Positions 21,170 to 33,259 of a stretch of DNA of 64,000 nucleotides are shown one piece after another; within the stretch, counting starts at the first letter, position 1, and every line of letters starts with the position of its first letter. The stretch is from positions 21,779,716-21,843,715 of the forward strand of contig NC_045144.1 in assembly GCF_008831285.2 (NCBI RefSeq). Direction: 5' to 3'. Origin of the DNA: Nymphaea colorata. Its lineage: Eukaryota; Streptophyta; Magnoliopsida; Nymphaeales; Nymphaeaceae. A program made the position numbers and the translations under genes. A model generated the notes under the pieces. The model was not told the DNA's origin and searched no databases. It worked only from the letters and a program-made list of their open reading frames with translations.

Positions 21170-23844
21170 TTCCCTTGAGAGTACAGTCCAGAGCTTAATC
21201 CAGATTTTTATCCAGATCTTCAATCTGATCTCCATTTTCATAGCCAGATGTCATTTTCAGATCTCAGATTTCCATTATCAGATCTCAATTCTAATCACAA
21301 TATTATATCCAGATCCATATTGTGGAACTTTTCATAGATCTAGATCTTGATTGGGATCTCATTATCAAATCCAGACCCAAGATCTAGATACATTGAACAT
21401 GAACACTTTCCTAAATGTGCATTTATGTCTCATTAGGCAATTGTTGATTTCATACTCTGTGCTAGATATCAGACTATACAAGAGTACATAAACTGTGCAT
21501 AATTCAGTACTAAGCAATCTACATCAAATGGAATCAGAAGTAGTATCAAAATGTCTTCAGAACGAATATTTTTCTTTTGCAGCACCTTGTATAACATAAA
21601 ATTTCAGTGTTTTATTATATGGTCTTGCTTGGGGCTTGAACCCCAGAGTTTAATCTCATGTCGATAGGGTGGGAAAAATTCTCTCACCTTTGAGTACAAA
21701 GGATCACACCCACCCCACCTTGGCAACAGATCCCTAATTCCCAGTAAGGTCTTGGCTTCGAGCTGCAGTAGCAGTAAACCAAGAACCAGGCTCAGTCGAG
21801 TCAGTTGGAGTCATGGGAGCAGACTCACTCTAGGTCCTTTTATTTTTAGGTAAATATTCTCTTCCCTTCTCTTTCTTTTCTTATTTGTAGTTTAGTGGTT
21901 TTCTTTCTAGCTTTTCCTTAGTAGCAAGTTTTAGTTTTTCTCTTCTCCTCCTAGCATGCGTAGCTTAGTTTAGTTCATGTTTAGTCTTAGACAAGTTTTA
22001 ATTTTTCTCAAGCATGTCTTAGTTTACCATTTTCCTACTTTCTTGGACTAGAATTTACATTTCTATATTTAAGGTATGTGTGATTCCAGGTATGCCTCTT
22101 TATCCCTTCTCTTTAAATTCAAGTCTCTGAATTTGTTTCAATTTCAATTTCAATTAAGCATCAAGCAGATGCATTGCTATTAAAATAATTGTTTAGAACT
22201 TGGCATCCGTTACACAAATCCTTTCAAAATGGGCACATCAAATCACAAATCACACATGTGCATAGCTTGCCTAGAAACTAAGGTTGGTTAGCCTCATAGC
22301 ATACCTTGAAAAGTTCTAGACCCAGCTTAGGCTCAACAGAGACATATTTTCAAAAACATAGTTTTCTAAAAATGATTTCAAAAACTAAGACTTCTCTAAA
22401 TTGCTTTTCTTAGCGCCCTCAACCAAAGTCCAAAAATCCTAGAATTAGTACCTTAGCCTTCTTATCACCTCCTTTCGCTGCTTAAATAAGACCAAGTATT
22501 GAAGCCCTCAACATGAACTTCATTAAACCCAACCGAAATTCTTAGTCAGGTCCAATCCTAACATAAACGTCCATAGTTTTGTTTGAATCATAAAACCAGT
22601 CAAAACCCCTTTGGCCGAGCTATCTTACATTTGCTTGAAATTTGGAACGTGGACATTAGATATTAGATTGAGTGATCTTGAGATTCTAGATCAAGTGTGT
22701 ATTAAATAGAATAAAAAGTCTCAAAGTTATAATTTGGATGTAATGCAATCGGATCCAGAATTCGGATTATTGCATCTCCATTTTAGAGCACAAATAAGAT
22801 TTTGGATCTTAAATTCCAAGTTTCGGCCGGATCATAAGTTCATGTGTTGATTCAAGTTCTGGACCTTCATTCTACTCATTTTGGATATAAACCACAACTT
22901 TCAGTCAGACCTAGGATAAAAAATTCTTATGCAAATCATAGTATTCAAATGAAGAAGTTGCATCTAAATTGGAAGTTTTGAACCAATAATCTGGAGTCCA
23001 CATCTCTTACCTCAAACCCAGTAAAGACCGGACACTATGAAAAAAAAAAAGATGGATTCACCGATGCGTGGAAAATCTCACATTGGTGAAAGGAAATTTT
23101 TACTGTAAATCTCAGTGAATATAAAATTTTACTGACATCCAAAGGAAGATGTCGACAAAAAGCAGCCTTCGCGGGACTATGAGTTTGTTTGATCTAGTTT
23201 GCATGCACAATATTTAGTCACCTATGTTCCCTATGCATGGATGTATGATGAGCTGGACATGACTAAAATCATAACTGGAGTTTCCTTTGTTCATACATCT
23301 GATATTTAAAAATCTGTTTAGATATTAAATTTGCATTGTTTTCAAATTCAGGGCATGTTTATTTACTCGGGTCTAGGATGACACCTAATTCATAGAACTT
23401 AGAATGCAAAGTTTAGTCGTTGGTCTGATGACCCTAGTAATGGTGCTAGGAATGGTTTGACCTTATACTGATAGGTCGGTCTCGTATGTCGGAATTTTCT
23501 TATGATCCTCTCTATTTGGCTCTTGTGGTCACCAACCATTGGAAGTCCAAGGCTGAATACTCCAAGGAGTTCTCGAATTTCTGTATGGTCTGATTTGGAA
23601 GCTTTAAAGTAGCCTCGGTCTCCGCAGTTGGAATTGGCAACTGGAAATTGCAAAAATAAAAAAAGGCAAGTGCAAGTGGTAAATCCATTCATTATGGTCA
23701 CATGTAATGTTGAAAATTTTGCATGTAAACAACCATCTCCTGATTCGTTAATCTTATAAGAGAATGTAAATTAGCTAAATAAATGTTACCTACAAAGTTT
23801 AAGTTGTTCCGCTGATTTTTTCCAAGAATGTAAATAAATCTTAT
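21170..23844. other. Unassigned intergenic sequence with possible SINE trace
   Basis: 21190-21390 is full of degenerate CAGATC/CCAGAT words. Near 21637-21650 the minus strand reads GGGGTTCAAGCCCC, which fits a pol III B-box (GGTTCRANNCC), but I found no convincing A-box. From 23034 the string CACTATGAAAAAAAAAAA could be a CACTA end, but no partner end was found. A minus-strand open frame at 23399-23701 matches nothing I recognise. Confidence 0.4.
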
Positions 23845-24858
23845 AAGACTCTCATAATCAGGTCTAAGACCAACAAGCACTTTAAAAATTTTGTCTTCCT
23901 CAAAACGTTTTTGATAAATGTCTACATCTGTATTGGGCGAGTTCATCATACAAGCTGCAAAGTTTGTTTAAATACAGTTTGGTTTGCTTGTCATCTTTGG
24001 TGAGGTTGGCAATATCAAGCTGAAGTTGATACACACGAGCAAGATTATTTTGCTTACTATACATCTCCTTCAATGTATCCCATACTTCATTTGCGGTTTT
24101 CTTATACAGAAATAGGCTAGAGATATGAGGTTTCATGGAATTCATAAGCCAAGCCATTACCATATCATTTTCGGATTCCCAAACTTCATAGTTGGAATCG
24201 TTCTTTGGTGGAGGTGTGATTTTTCTAGTGATATATCCCACTTTAGATCATCCACTTAGGAAGAGAGGAGCAGCTTTAGCCCAGCTGAGGTCATTGGTGT
24301 CATTGAGGAGAATAGTGGTGATCTTGAGTGTCCCATGGCTTTGGTCGTTTCCTCCTTTCAGACTGCTAGAGCTGCTGCTGCTGCTGCTGCTGGTTTTCAA
24401 TGACACCAATGACCTCAGCTGGGCTAAAGCTGCTCCTCTCTTCCTAAGTGGATGATCTAAAGTGGGATATATCACTAGAAAAATCACACCTCCACCAAAG
24501 AACGATTCCAACTATGAAGTTTGGGAATCCGAAAATGATATGGTAATGGCTTGGCTTATGAATTCCATGAAACCTCATATCTCTAGCCTATTTCTGTATA
24601 AGAAAACCGCAAATGAAGTATGGGATACATTGAAGGAGATGTATAGTAAGCAAAATAATCTTGCTCGTGTGTATCAACTTCAGCTTGATATTGCCAACCT
24701 CACCAAAGATGACAAGCAAACCAAACTGTATTTAAACAAACTTTGCAGCTTGTATGATGAACTCGCCCAATACAGATGTAGACATTTATCAAAAACGTTT
24801 TGAGGAAGACAAAATTTTTAAAGTGCTTGTTGGTCTTAGACCTGATTATGAGAGTCTT
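23845..24858. repeat. 462-bp inverted repeat of Copia gag with a 90-bp spacer
   Basis: Left arm 23845-24306 and right arm 24397-24858 are reverse complements. I found no mismatch by eye, and each arm encodes the same 113-residue gag segment beginning MGYITRKITPPPKND. The spacer 24307-24396 contains the true upstream gag codons of the left arm, ending TILLNDTND, and a (CTG)n run. Beyond 23845 the left arm is unrelated to gag; beyond 24858 the right arm continues into E4. A transcript across it would fold into a long hairpin. An assembly artefact must be excluded. Confidence 0.9.
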
Positions 24859-27800
24859 CACAGTCAAATTCTCATGACCATGCCCTTGCCATGTTTGAAT
24901 CAAGTGTGTCAAGCAATTCAAAAAGAGGATACTAGAAGAAAAGTCATGAACCCCACATCAAAAACAGAGTTATATGAAGAGAATCATGAAAAGATGGCGT
25001 GTCTTGCTCGGTTTAGATCAAGTACTCAAAAAACTGACTCAAAAAACCAGAATGATGAAAGCAACTTCCAACAAAACCGCAATAAACTCAAGTGCTCGTA
25101 TTGTAAGAAAACTGGGCATGATCGAGAAAAATGTTGGGAGCTCATTGGCAATCCGGTAAGAGAAAAAACGTCACCTTCCCAAGTAGATCCTGTCAAAAAA
25201 GATGATTTAGAGAAATTTTTTCAAAAATTCTCCAAGACAAATCTTGTTTCTTCTCTGCCGGTTGGTAACTCCACTGAAGGAAACAACCTTGTCTTTCTTA
25301 CTCATTCAAGTAATTCTATTTGTGTCATTGATACTGGTACAACCGATCATATGACTAATGATTCATCCAGGTTGACTGCTATAGATAATATGAACAAAAA
25401 ACCTGTTTTCTCAGCCGATGGATCACATATTGTTGTTGATGGAACTCGAAAATTTTCATTTTTTAAAAATAAATCATCTCTAGTTCTTTATGTGCCTAAT
25501 CTCTCTACTAGTTTGATGTCAGTAAGCAAACCGACCAAGACTTATAATTGTATAGTCATTTTCTCTCCCAAGAATGTGATATTTCAGGATCTAGTAACGA
25601 AGGGGGAGATTTGTAAAGGACAGGAGCAAAATGGGCTATACGTAATGGAAACTCCAAGAACGAGTTTCTTCGTACATACAAGTAGGAAAAGAAGAAGCAA
25701 GAATATCAAATGTGACATGCACTACTTGGGCATATTTCGGATAAGAACTTGAAGATGCGGATTCCTAATATCGTCATAGATAGACACTCTTGTGATGCTT
25801 GCGAATTTTCAAAGTCGACTAGGTTGCCATTTCAATCATGCACTGATTTCTTTGAACTAGTGCACTCTGACGTGTGGGGACCAGCCCTAGTAGAATCCTA
25901 TACGGATACAGGTACTATGTGTCTTTCATTGAAGATAAATCTCGTATATCATGGATATTTTTCCTTAGAAATAAAAGTGAAGTTGTTAGGATTTTTCAAG
26001 ATTACTACAATGTAGTATACACTCAGAATGGAGCAAAAATTAAGAAACTCCGGTCTGATAATAGGTGGGAATATGTGAACCAACAATTTGAAGAATTTAT
26101 GAACAAAAAGGGAATACAACCACAACTTACGTGCTCTGGCACTCCCCTACAAAATGGAGTTTCAAGAAGAAAAAATAGACAACTTCTTACAATTGCTTGC
26201 GCTCTTATGATCCATATGAACATCCCTCAGATTTTTTGGGCCGAAGCAGTAGGTACTGCATGTTATCTTGCTAATAGAGTGCCAAATTTCAGTATTGAAA
26301 ATCAAGTTCCTCTTGAAGTTTTGCTTCAAAAAACGAATTCTATTAGACATTAAGAATTTGTGGGTGCAAATGTTTTGTGCACATACAAGAGAGTTTCCAG
26401 AACAAACTTGAAAAACGAGCTTTGAAATGCGTCTTTCTTGGATAGTCAAGCAAAAAAAGGGGTTACAAATATTTTGATCCAAGATCAAGAAAGTTCTTTG
26501 TGACTCGGGATGTAAAATTTTTTTAGAATGAACCATTCTATGAGACACCGAGTCAGGGGGGAGACTCAATGTTCCTTGGATGATCCCACTGCTATTGCTT
26601 CTCTATCTCTTCCTCTTGTTGATGTGCTCCAAAATACTACTATCCAAACCAAAAACGAAAACCAGCACCCTAGCAAACCTCCCTCTTTAAGCAAACATCC
26701 CTTTATAGAAAACCAAGATAGAAACCCTCTAGACCAAACCATTTGAACCAAGTCAAATGATTCAACCAATCCTTGAAGATCAACTCGTCCTTCTAGGCTA
26801 CCATCAAAACTAAAAGATTTCTATACCTACTTATCAACCTGACACAATCACTCTATAGATTATTACACTACCCTTGATACCTTATCTAAACCCTACAAAT
26901 CATATGTACTCAATACCTATTCCACTGTGAACCAAAAAACTATGAGGAAGCAAGCAAAAGTTCAAACTAGCAGATAGCTATGCAAGAAGAACTGTCCGCA
27001 TTGAAGAAAACCAAACTTGGGATTTAGTTCCGCTGCCCAAAGGGAAGAAAGTCGTCGGATGTAAGTGGGTATACAAGATAAAATACCATAATGATGAAAC
27101 CATCAAACGATATAAAGCTCGTCTTGTTGCTAAAGGCTTTACTCAAACAGTGGGAGTAGACTATAATGAAACATTTGTTCTAGTCGCTAAGATGAATACA
27201 ATAAGGATTCTCCTTTCAATAGCATCAATCAATCAGTAGCATCAATCAATCGGTGGAAACTAGCCCAACTTGATATCAAGAATGCCTTCCTTCAACGAGA
27301 ACTCTATGAAGAAGTGTACATGGAAGTTCCTCAAGACGTAAAACATGAGAAAGGGTATGTGTTCAAACTAAAAAGAGCATTTTATGGCCTTAAACAGTCC
27401 CCCCGAGCATGGTTTTCTCACCTAAGTGAAGCATTGATTAAACTTGGTTTTAAGTGGAACAATGCTGACTATACAATGTTTGTCGTTATCCGGTCTTCAA
27501 AGATAACAATTTTACTTGTATATGTAGATGATATCATATTGACAGGTGATGACAAAGAGTTCATGGTGCAAGTCAAAGTTTGCCTCAATCAGCAATTTGA
27601 GATCAAAGATCTTGGGATCCTATGGTATTTCTTGGGTATAGAAGTGGCGCATTCCGAACATGAAGTTTTCATATGCCAAAAAAAATATACTCTTGACCTT
27701 TTGAAGGAGACCGAGTGCTTGGGCACCAAGGCTGTAGACACTCCCCTTGAAATGAACTATAAACTGAAGAAAGAAGAAGGAGAAGAGATTGAGAACATTC

Positions 27801-28478
27801 AAAGTTTTCAAAAATTAGTTGGAAAGCTCATATATTTGACTGCCACTCGACCGGATATCAATTATGTTGTAAGTCTCATAAGTCAATTTATGCACAATCC
27901 GAAGTCGAAGCACGTCGAAGCTGCTCACAGAATCTTGAGGTACTTAAAAGTTCGCCAGGACAAGGGATCTTGTTGAAACGAGATCAGAAAATAGATATAA
28001 TTGGATACTGTGACGCCGACTGGGTAGGTGATCTGAATAACTGAAAGTCTACATTTGGGTACTATACTTTTGTTGGAGGAAATCTGGTAACTTGGAAAAG
28101 CAAAAACCAGTCAGTTGTAGCTCGATCGAGTGCAGAGGCGGAATACAGGGCTATGTCATTGTGCACATACGAGTTGATATGGATAAAAGCATTACTGAAA
28201 GATACGAAAATTGAAATGAATGAATATATGAAGCTGATGTGCAACAACATGGCAACAATCTACATTGGAGCAAATCCTGTCATTCACGAATGAACTAAGC
28301 ATATCAAAGTTGATTGTCACTTCATTAGAGAAAAAATAGAAGATGGAACCATTCAAACACCAAACGTCAAAAGTGAATTTCAACTTGCCAACATCTTTAC
28401 AAAGTCACTTGGAAGAGATCGTCATACATACATTGTGCGCAAGTTGGGGCAGGTCGACATCTGCTCACCAACTTGATG
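24397..28478 (+). pseudogene. E4 gag-pol polyprotein, 5'-truncated and decayed
   Basis: Gag (UBN2-type) runs 24397-25050 with a stop after LFLSG and a frameshift near 24800. The zinc knuckle CSYCKKTGHDREKC is at 25093-25134 and the protease D-T-G at about 25330. Pre-integrase (CDACEFSKSTRLPF) is near 25795 and integrase (ELVHSDVWGP, SDNRWEYV) lies at 25850-26350. After several stops RT resumes near 27010 ([23 protein letters not shown] near 27520), then RNase H to about 28478. The integrase motif usually reading SDNGGEY has R in place of the first G. Confidence 0.85.
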
Positions 28479-28485
28479 GGGAGAC

Positions 28486-28839
28486 TGTTCGTGTCATAAA
28501 GATAAGGAGAGATTCTGCAACTTCCATAGAAAGAAGATCATGATCTGTTATCTTTGGAAAGAGATAGCATACAGATCCTGATGTATCAATCATGTCCAAG
28601 ATTATTGCAATCAATCCTGCTGGAGGATTCTCGTAAATCTCTCATAAAACGGTTTCCATCTTAATTCGATGTATCCAAAAACTATATAAGGAGCTGTATC
28701 CCTGCTGTAAAGAATCATCAAAGAATGAAGTAGGAGAGTGCCTCTTTTTCTCTCGTGAATGTAGGCTAACAGGCCGAACCACGTAAATCTATGTTATGCT
28801 CTATTTTATCGCTTCTTTACTTTCCTCCGTTCTTTAACA
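28486..28839 (+). repeat. E4 3' LTR
   Basis: It begins TGTTCGTGTCATAAAG after the purine tract and ends TTCTTTAACA. A TATATAAG promoter-like box is at about 28684. Its partner LTR is absent from the window. Confidence 0.75.
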
Positions 28840-29327
28840 TCCTCCACCACCTTGACGACAGGCTTCATCAGTAAAAGTATATTTCAGGTCTGAGCTACAA
28901 GTTAGATGATTGTTGCTAAATATGTATTTAATCCAGGGAGAGGTAGTATCCTTCACAATAGCTGGCCCATGAAGCTCTATCATCTGCCTTACGGTGCTTC
29001 CAAAATGTTTCCTGCATAGCTGTAAATCACTTCCATTGACAAGATACACCAACATGCCCCGATTCCAGTTTTCAATCCAGAAATAGTGTGTTTCGCCATT
29101 TCCAGCTAACCATTTCAATAGATAACTAAGTTCATTCCATTCCCAATTTATACCTATCCAGCCTCACGACGTAGATGATTTGACCTTATCCACCCACCAG
29201 TTTTGTTTCTTCATGCATTTCATCTGCATCGATTTGGCTCACATTGAATTAGTTCAGAACCTAAATATATCATGTGTCCCTTGTTAAGTGTAAGCAAATT
29301 TAAATGTCCGCCACCTCCCTCTTCAAT
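28840..29327 (-). other. Coding-like relic of unknown family beside E4
   Basis: The minus strand is open at 28834-29118 (WLAGNGETHYFWIENW, LVNGSDLQLCRKHFGS and so on) and continues upstream past one stop with NWWVDKV and INWEWNE near 29200. The composition looks protein-like rather than random, but I cannot name the family. It may be an exon of a degraded host gene cut by the E4 insertion, or a transposon part. Confidence 0.3.
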
Positions 29328-29584
29328 CACTGCAAGGAAAAAGACATTTACTAGCACACCGAGTGCGTTAGTATAAGTCTTTCCTAATGCAACGCTTGTG
29401 TTACAAACACTGTTACTAAAGTCCTCGTCACAAAAGGCTTCTCTTACGATATTGTTATGCTTTAATTTTAATTATTAGTAACGCAGATGTGTACTCATCA
29501 CTAAAGGTGCTCTTTGTTACATTGTTGTTACTAACGCACGTGCTTCATTAGTAATTGTTACTAGTATTATTTTTTAGCTGTAGC
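29328..29584. mobile_element. CACTA-like MITE, degenerate
   Basis: The left end CACTGCAAGGAAAAAGAC resembles CACTA termini. The right end ATTTTTTAGCTGTAG reads in reverse as CTACAGCTAAAAAAT, with the last bases decayed. Short GTTACTA/TAGTAAC motifs recur in inverted orientation inside. Its left end matches that of the element at 50125-50356. Confidence 0.45.
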
Positions 29585-30638
29585 CTCCAAAATGGGTGCT
29601 TACCTGCTTCTCATAGGTCTAACATTGCTACATTCAAATAATCAGTGGTCTGGGATGAAAATTTATCTATAATCAGTATGAAAGGAAAGAAAAACAAGGA
29701 GAAAATGAAAAAATTAAGAGAAGAAGACTGCAACTCTTTCTATATGTTTATCAACTTTGTCTCCGTTCTTCAATTTCCAGAAACCATGGATTCAGATCAT
29801 GCCATCCAAATCACTTATCCGGATTTTTCCCTCTGTTTGGCTGATGTGCATGAGTACTGATTTTTCAATGCCATGATCTGATTTTTCTCAGGTTGGATGT
29901 GACCATGAACCAGTTCTCAGGTTCCTCAATATGCAGTTTAGTTGGGTGCCTGGCAATGAAGAGAACAAGCACAGATATGGCAACCTGCCAAAGGAACACA
30001 GTGTCATCATCATTACAAGTAATATCATCATCACAGGATTTGGGTGCAATGGATGCCATGCATTACTAAACTTTTTTTTTGCCTGGCTTCCCAAATGGGT
30101 GTCCACCTGCTTTAGATGCAAACTGTTGTTGAGAGCCCCCTTTTATTGAAGAAGAAAATGAATACAATCAAAGAAATTAAAGAATAACAAAGCTTAGAAA
30201 AACCAAAAACAGCACCACAGTTTAGACAAATTGAAGCAGCTTACACCATTTGTGCTATCACTAGTCCTCCTGCAGCATCCTCAGAAGTATTATTTTCTCG
30301 AAATTCAAATTCATACACTTCACTACATGCCAACCTGCTTGAGCATGAGTTGGTATAGTGCATTCCGAAGAATTTTTACAGCCTATGTTAGTTCCTTTTA
30401 CAACCACTTCAGTTCCATCTCATACCTACTAGCTCTAGTACACCTTCCCAAAGCCATCTACTCCAATGAAATCAAATCAATGATATCATTTTGCTCGGTC
30501 TGTAAAAGTCCCTCTGTGAAATGTAAAGACATGTCAATTACTATCAATTCTACTAAGCGACAGCTGAAGGTGAAGCTGAAAGTTAAAAATGATTGACCTG
30601 GGGACCATCATGAACACCAACTCTTTCACTGATTGTAT

Positions 30639-30735
30639 GATGAAGTGGGGCTTGAACCCAGTGGCAAAGTTTCTGAACACATATTTTAGATTTCAAACGC
30701 TAAGATCATTGCCTCTGTGTTACAGCTGCTTCATC
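30639..30735 (-). other. tRNA-derived (SINE-like) relic
   Basis: On the minus strand GATGAAG and CTTCATC, 97 nt apart end to end, can form a perfect 7-bp acceptor-like stem. An A-box-like TAACACAGAGG and a B-box GGTTCAAGCCC lie between. The D-arm and anticodon arm do not fold properly, so this is not a functional tRNA. Confidence 0.3.
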
Positions 30736-31617
30736 TATTTCTTGCTTAGTTTGGAGAAGCAGTAAGCAAGATGTCCATGGGTCAAAATCAAAATGGGATT
30801 TTCATCTAGAAAAAAATGGAGAAGGAAAAGTCTCATCTTCATAGTTTAATTGAATGCAACACTAGTCAAGAAATAATTATAGCAGTTTTTGTTTATCACC
30901 CTATATATGTTGCACAAGAATGGCTTTTACTTTCACATGGGACTGTGTAATTCCAGTCAGATTACACTTGATTTAGATACCATTAACAAAATGAGCACTA
31001 AAAAATAGATGAATATAATAGAAGTTACTGTGTTTTCCCATTGAATATAAGTAGAACAGTTCTCTGGTATTCTTTAATGCTATGGAATCTCCATCTATCA
31101 AGGATTTATATGTTTTTCACGGGTAAATGGTCATCTAGATAAATGACTTGCTAATGTTTCTCAATTTGTTTGTGCAAGACTACAGCTGAGGATAAACTTC
31201 CTTTTATAAGCCGAATAAGATGAAATTTTGCAGGAAAGGAGATGTAGCATAGAAGCTCATGCATGCATGAGAAATGAACAAGTCAAACAGGAGATATAGA
31301 GATCGTTTTCAGGAGGCAACCTGTATACGATGGCCATGGGCAGCAGGATCCAGACCTCCTAAGTGCCACCATTAGGGTCGAATGTTGTCCAGTTTGATGA
31401 GTATGGATGCAACTGGAACCTAGGTGCTGGATTCGAAGGCACCTCTCACATTCTCCTTTCCTTAATATGAGGAAGAAGGAGGTGAACCAGGATTTTGTTC
31501 TTCCATTAGAAAACGATAGAATTGTTGGAGCTAAAATCCTTCCGAACTAGATGCTTTGTTTTACGGCAATGAAGAGTATATACATGTATCCAAATATATA
31601 TATATAGGCAATAAAGA

Positions 31618-31618
<1 letters not shown>

Positions 31619-31669
<51 letters not shown>

Positions 31670-31672
31670 CTA
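31619..31672. repeat. (TA)n microsatellite
   Basis: A TA run with one GTA interruption. A shorter run lies just before it at about 31594-31606. Confidence 0.9.
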
Positions 31673-32393
31673 TCTATAGAGTGCAGCTCAGGTCTGGAAA
31701 ATGCGGTCAGAAAACTAGTCTTGCTCTGCTTGTTGGGATAGCCCGAATGGTTCATCAAAGAGCAGCACCTTTTGCTCAGGTCTTTGTCGTGCTTTGTAAC
31801 TAGGAATTCTGTAGTACTTTTTCCTCTTTGATTAATCTACAGGTGGGGGTCTGCCTAACCCCAGCTTCTTACCAGTTCTGTGCAGTAAAACAGATTGAGT
31901 CGAAGGGTGCTACGCAATACTTGGAGCCAAAATATGAAATGATTTTCAACTTTAAAAAAATGGAAGAACGTAGAGGGGGCCTCATATTGACAGTTGAAAA
32001 AGTAAAAAAAAAAAACTGTTTTTTTTTTTTGGGACAAAGATGAAAATACCCTTAAAAAAGAAAAAAAAAATTTAAACGAAAGAAAAGTGCACCTCCCATT
32101 TTTAGATTATTGAGGCCTAGTAGGGCTATGTTCACATATTTATATTCGAATTTGTATTGGGGCACTAATGAAGAAAGTTTATACCACAGAATCGAATTAT
32201 TAAAAACTACTGTCCTGAATAGCAGGTTTATATATAAATCAGTCACCAAAGTTACTTTTTTTCATTTTCATTCAGCTGATACAATATCCAGTAAAATATA
32301 TTTGGGCTATAAAAAAATGCCACCCCAGTAGCTGTAAATCATTCTTAGAACAACGGAAAAAAGTATAGAAGAAAGAAAAAAAGAACATGGCAT

Positions 32394-32760
32394 GACGAGG
32401 TGTCACTGAGGTTTCTTGGAACATGTAATGATGAGGTGTCGTTGAGGTTCCTTGCCTACAACGATTTGTTACTAAGAATTGCGATAAACAGAGTTTGGAT
32501 AGAGCTAGGAGAGAAGAAGAGAAGGCATTTTTACGTGGTTCGGCTACTGTTGCCTACGTCCACGGGAGAGAGATCAATCTTCCTTGATAATTTTGAATTA
32601 CAATCGTTCTCTTCTTTATACAACAGAAATTGAGAACGTTTCAGCAATTGCCTGAAATAAAAAGGAACGTTAGTTCAACGTTCAAAAGATTGATTGACGC
32701 ACCTTCCTTATTCATTTAATTAAAGAATAAGGCAATTGATCTCTCAACGGCATCTTATCA
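32394..32760 (-). repeat. E5 3' LTR
   Basis: Right end TTATCA lies beside the purine tract. It includes TACGTGGTTCGGC and CCTACGTCCACGGG, words common near the ends of plant Copia LTRs. Confidence 0.65.
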
Positions 32761-32769
32761 CTCCCCCTC

Positions 32770-33259
32770 AAGTGGGGAGCAGATGTTGTAGCATCCCCAC
32801 TTGTCAGTTGCGAGTTGTAGTTTAACTTTTGTGACTCCTTTAGTTAATGCATCAGCAACTTGTTCCACTCCATTTATGTGAAGAGTTCTGACATCTCCAT
32901 ATTCAACTTGTCCTTTCATGAAAGATTGGATTGGTTGAAATATATATGGCTGCTTGATTATCACAGAACATGTGCATAGGTTTTGAAACTGCAAGACTTT
33001 GTTCTTCAATCACCTTTTTAGTCCATATGGGTTCACTGGTTCCTGCGGCCATGGCTCGATATTCCTTTTCAGCACTGACTGTCTTTTGTTTCTTCCATTT
33101 TCATGCCACAAAATTACCTCCGACAAAAATACAATATCCTGGAGTTGATTTCCTGTCACCGATGTCTCCAGCCCAGCCTACATCTGTGAATGCAACTATA
33201 TCCAAGTTTTTGGTTCGTTTTGTACCAGAGTCCTTGTCCAGGTGTGCCTTTGATATCAA
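32770..33259 (-). pseudogene. E5 RNase H fragment
   Basis: Minus strand: IKGTPGQGLWYKTN, then VAFTDVGWAGDIGDRKST, GYCIFVGGN, and after frame changes DVRTLHINGVEQVADALTKG near 32830. This is the Copia RNase H C-terminal half. RT and everything upstream is missing. Confidence 0.8.

Larger units (their letters stand above)
24397..28839 (+). mobile_element. E4: Ty1/Copia element lacking its 5' LTR
   Basis: Gag starts abruptly at the inverted-repeat junction, and protease, integrase, RT and RNase H follow in Copia order. A purine tract (GATGGGGAGAC) and a 354-bp 3' LTR close the element. No 5' LTR, primer site or start codon region is present, so a target duplication cannot be tested. An internal 2.1-kb part of this copy is repeated at 33260-35356. 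Confidence 0.85.
29585..32393. other. Unassigned intergenic stretch
   Basis: AT-rich with only short open frames (for example plus 30231-30596 and plus 29931-30149), none with recognisable domains. It contains the tRNA-like relic at 30639-30735, a (TA)n tract at 31619-31672 and homopolymer A and T runs near 32010-32070. Confidence 0.4.
32394..33259 (-). mobile_element. E5: 3' end of a Ty1/Copia element, cut off in RNase H
   Basis: The minus strand shows RNase H, then the purine tract CTGCTCCCCACTTGAGGGGG, then an LTR beginning TGATAAGATGCCG at 32760. The element stops at 33259, where E4-like sequence begins. No second LTR is found. The LTR outer boundary near 32394 is approximate because a 36-bp unit is tandemly repeated there (32394 and 32430). 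Confidence 0.75.

Noticed and set aside
21590-21740. SINE with B-box GGTTCAAGCCC on the minus strand
   Set aside because: No acceptable A-box at the right distance, no poly(A) or target duplication; a B-box alone occurs by chance.
23034-23060. CACTATGAAAAAAAAAAA as a CACTA element end
   Set aside because: No opposite terminus could be located, and the match is short with a homopolymer.
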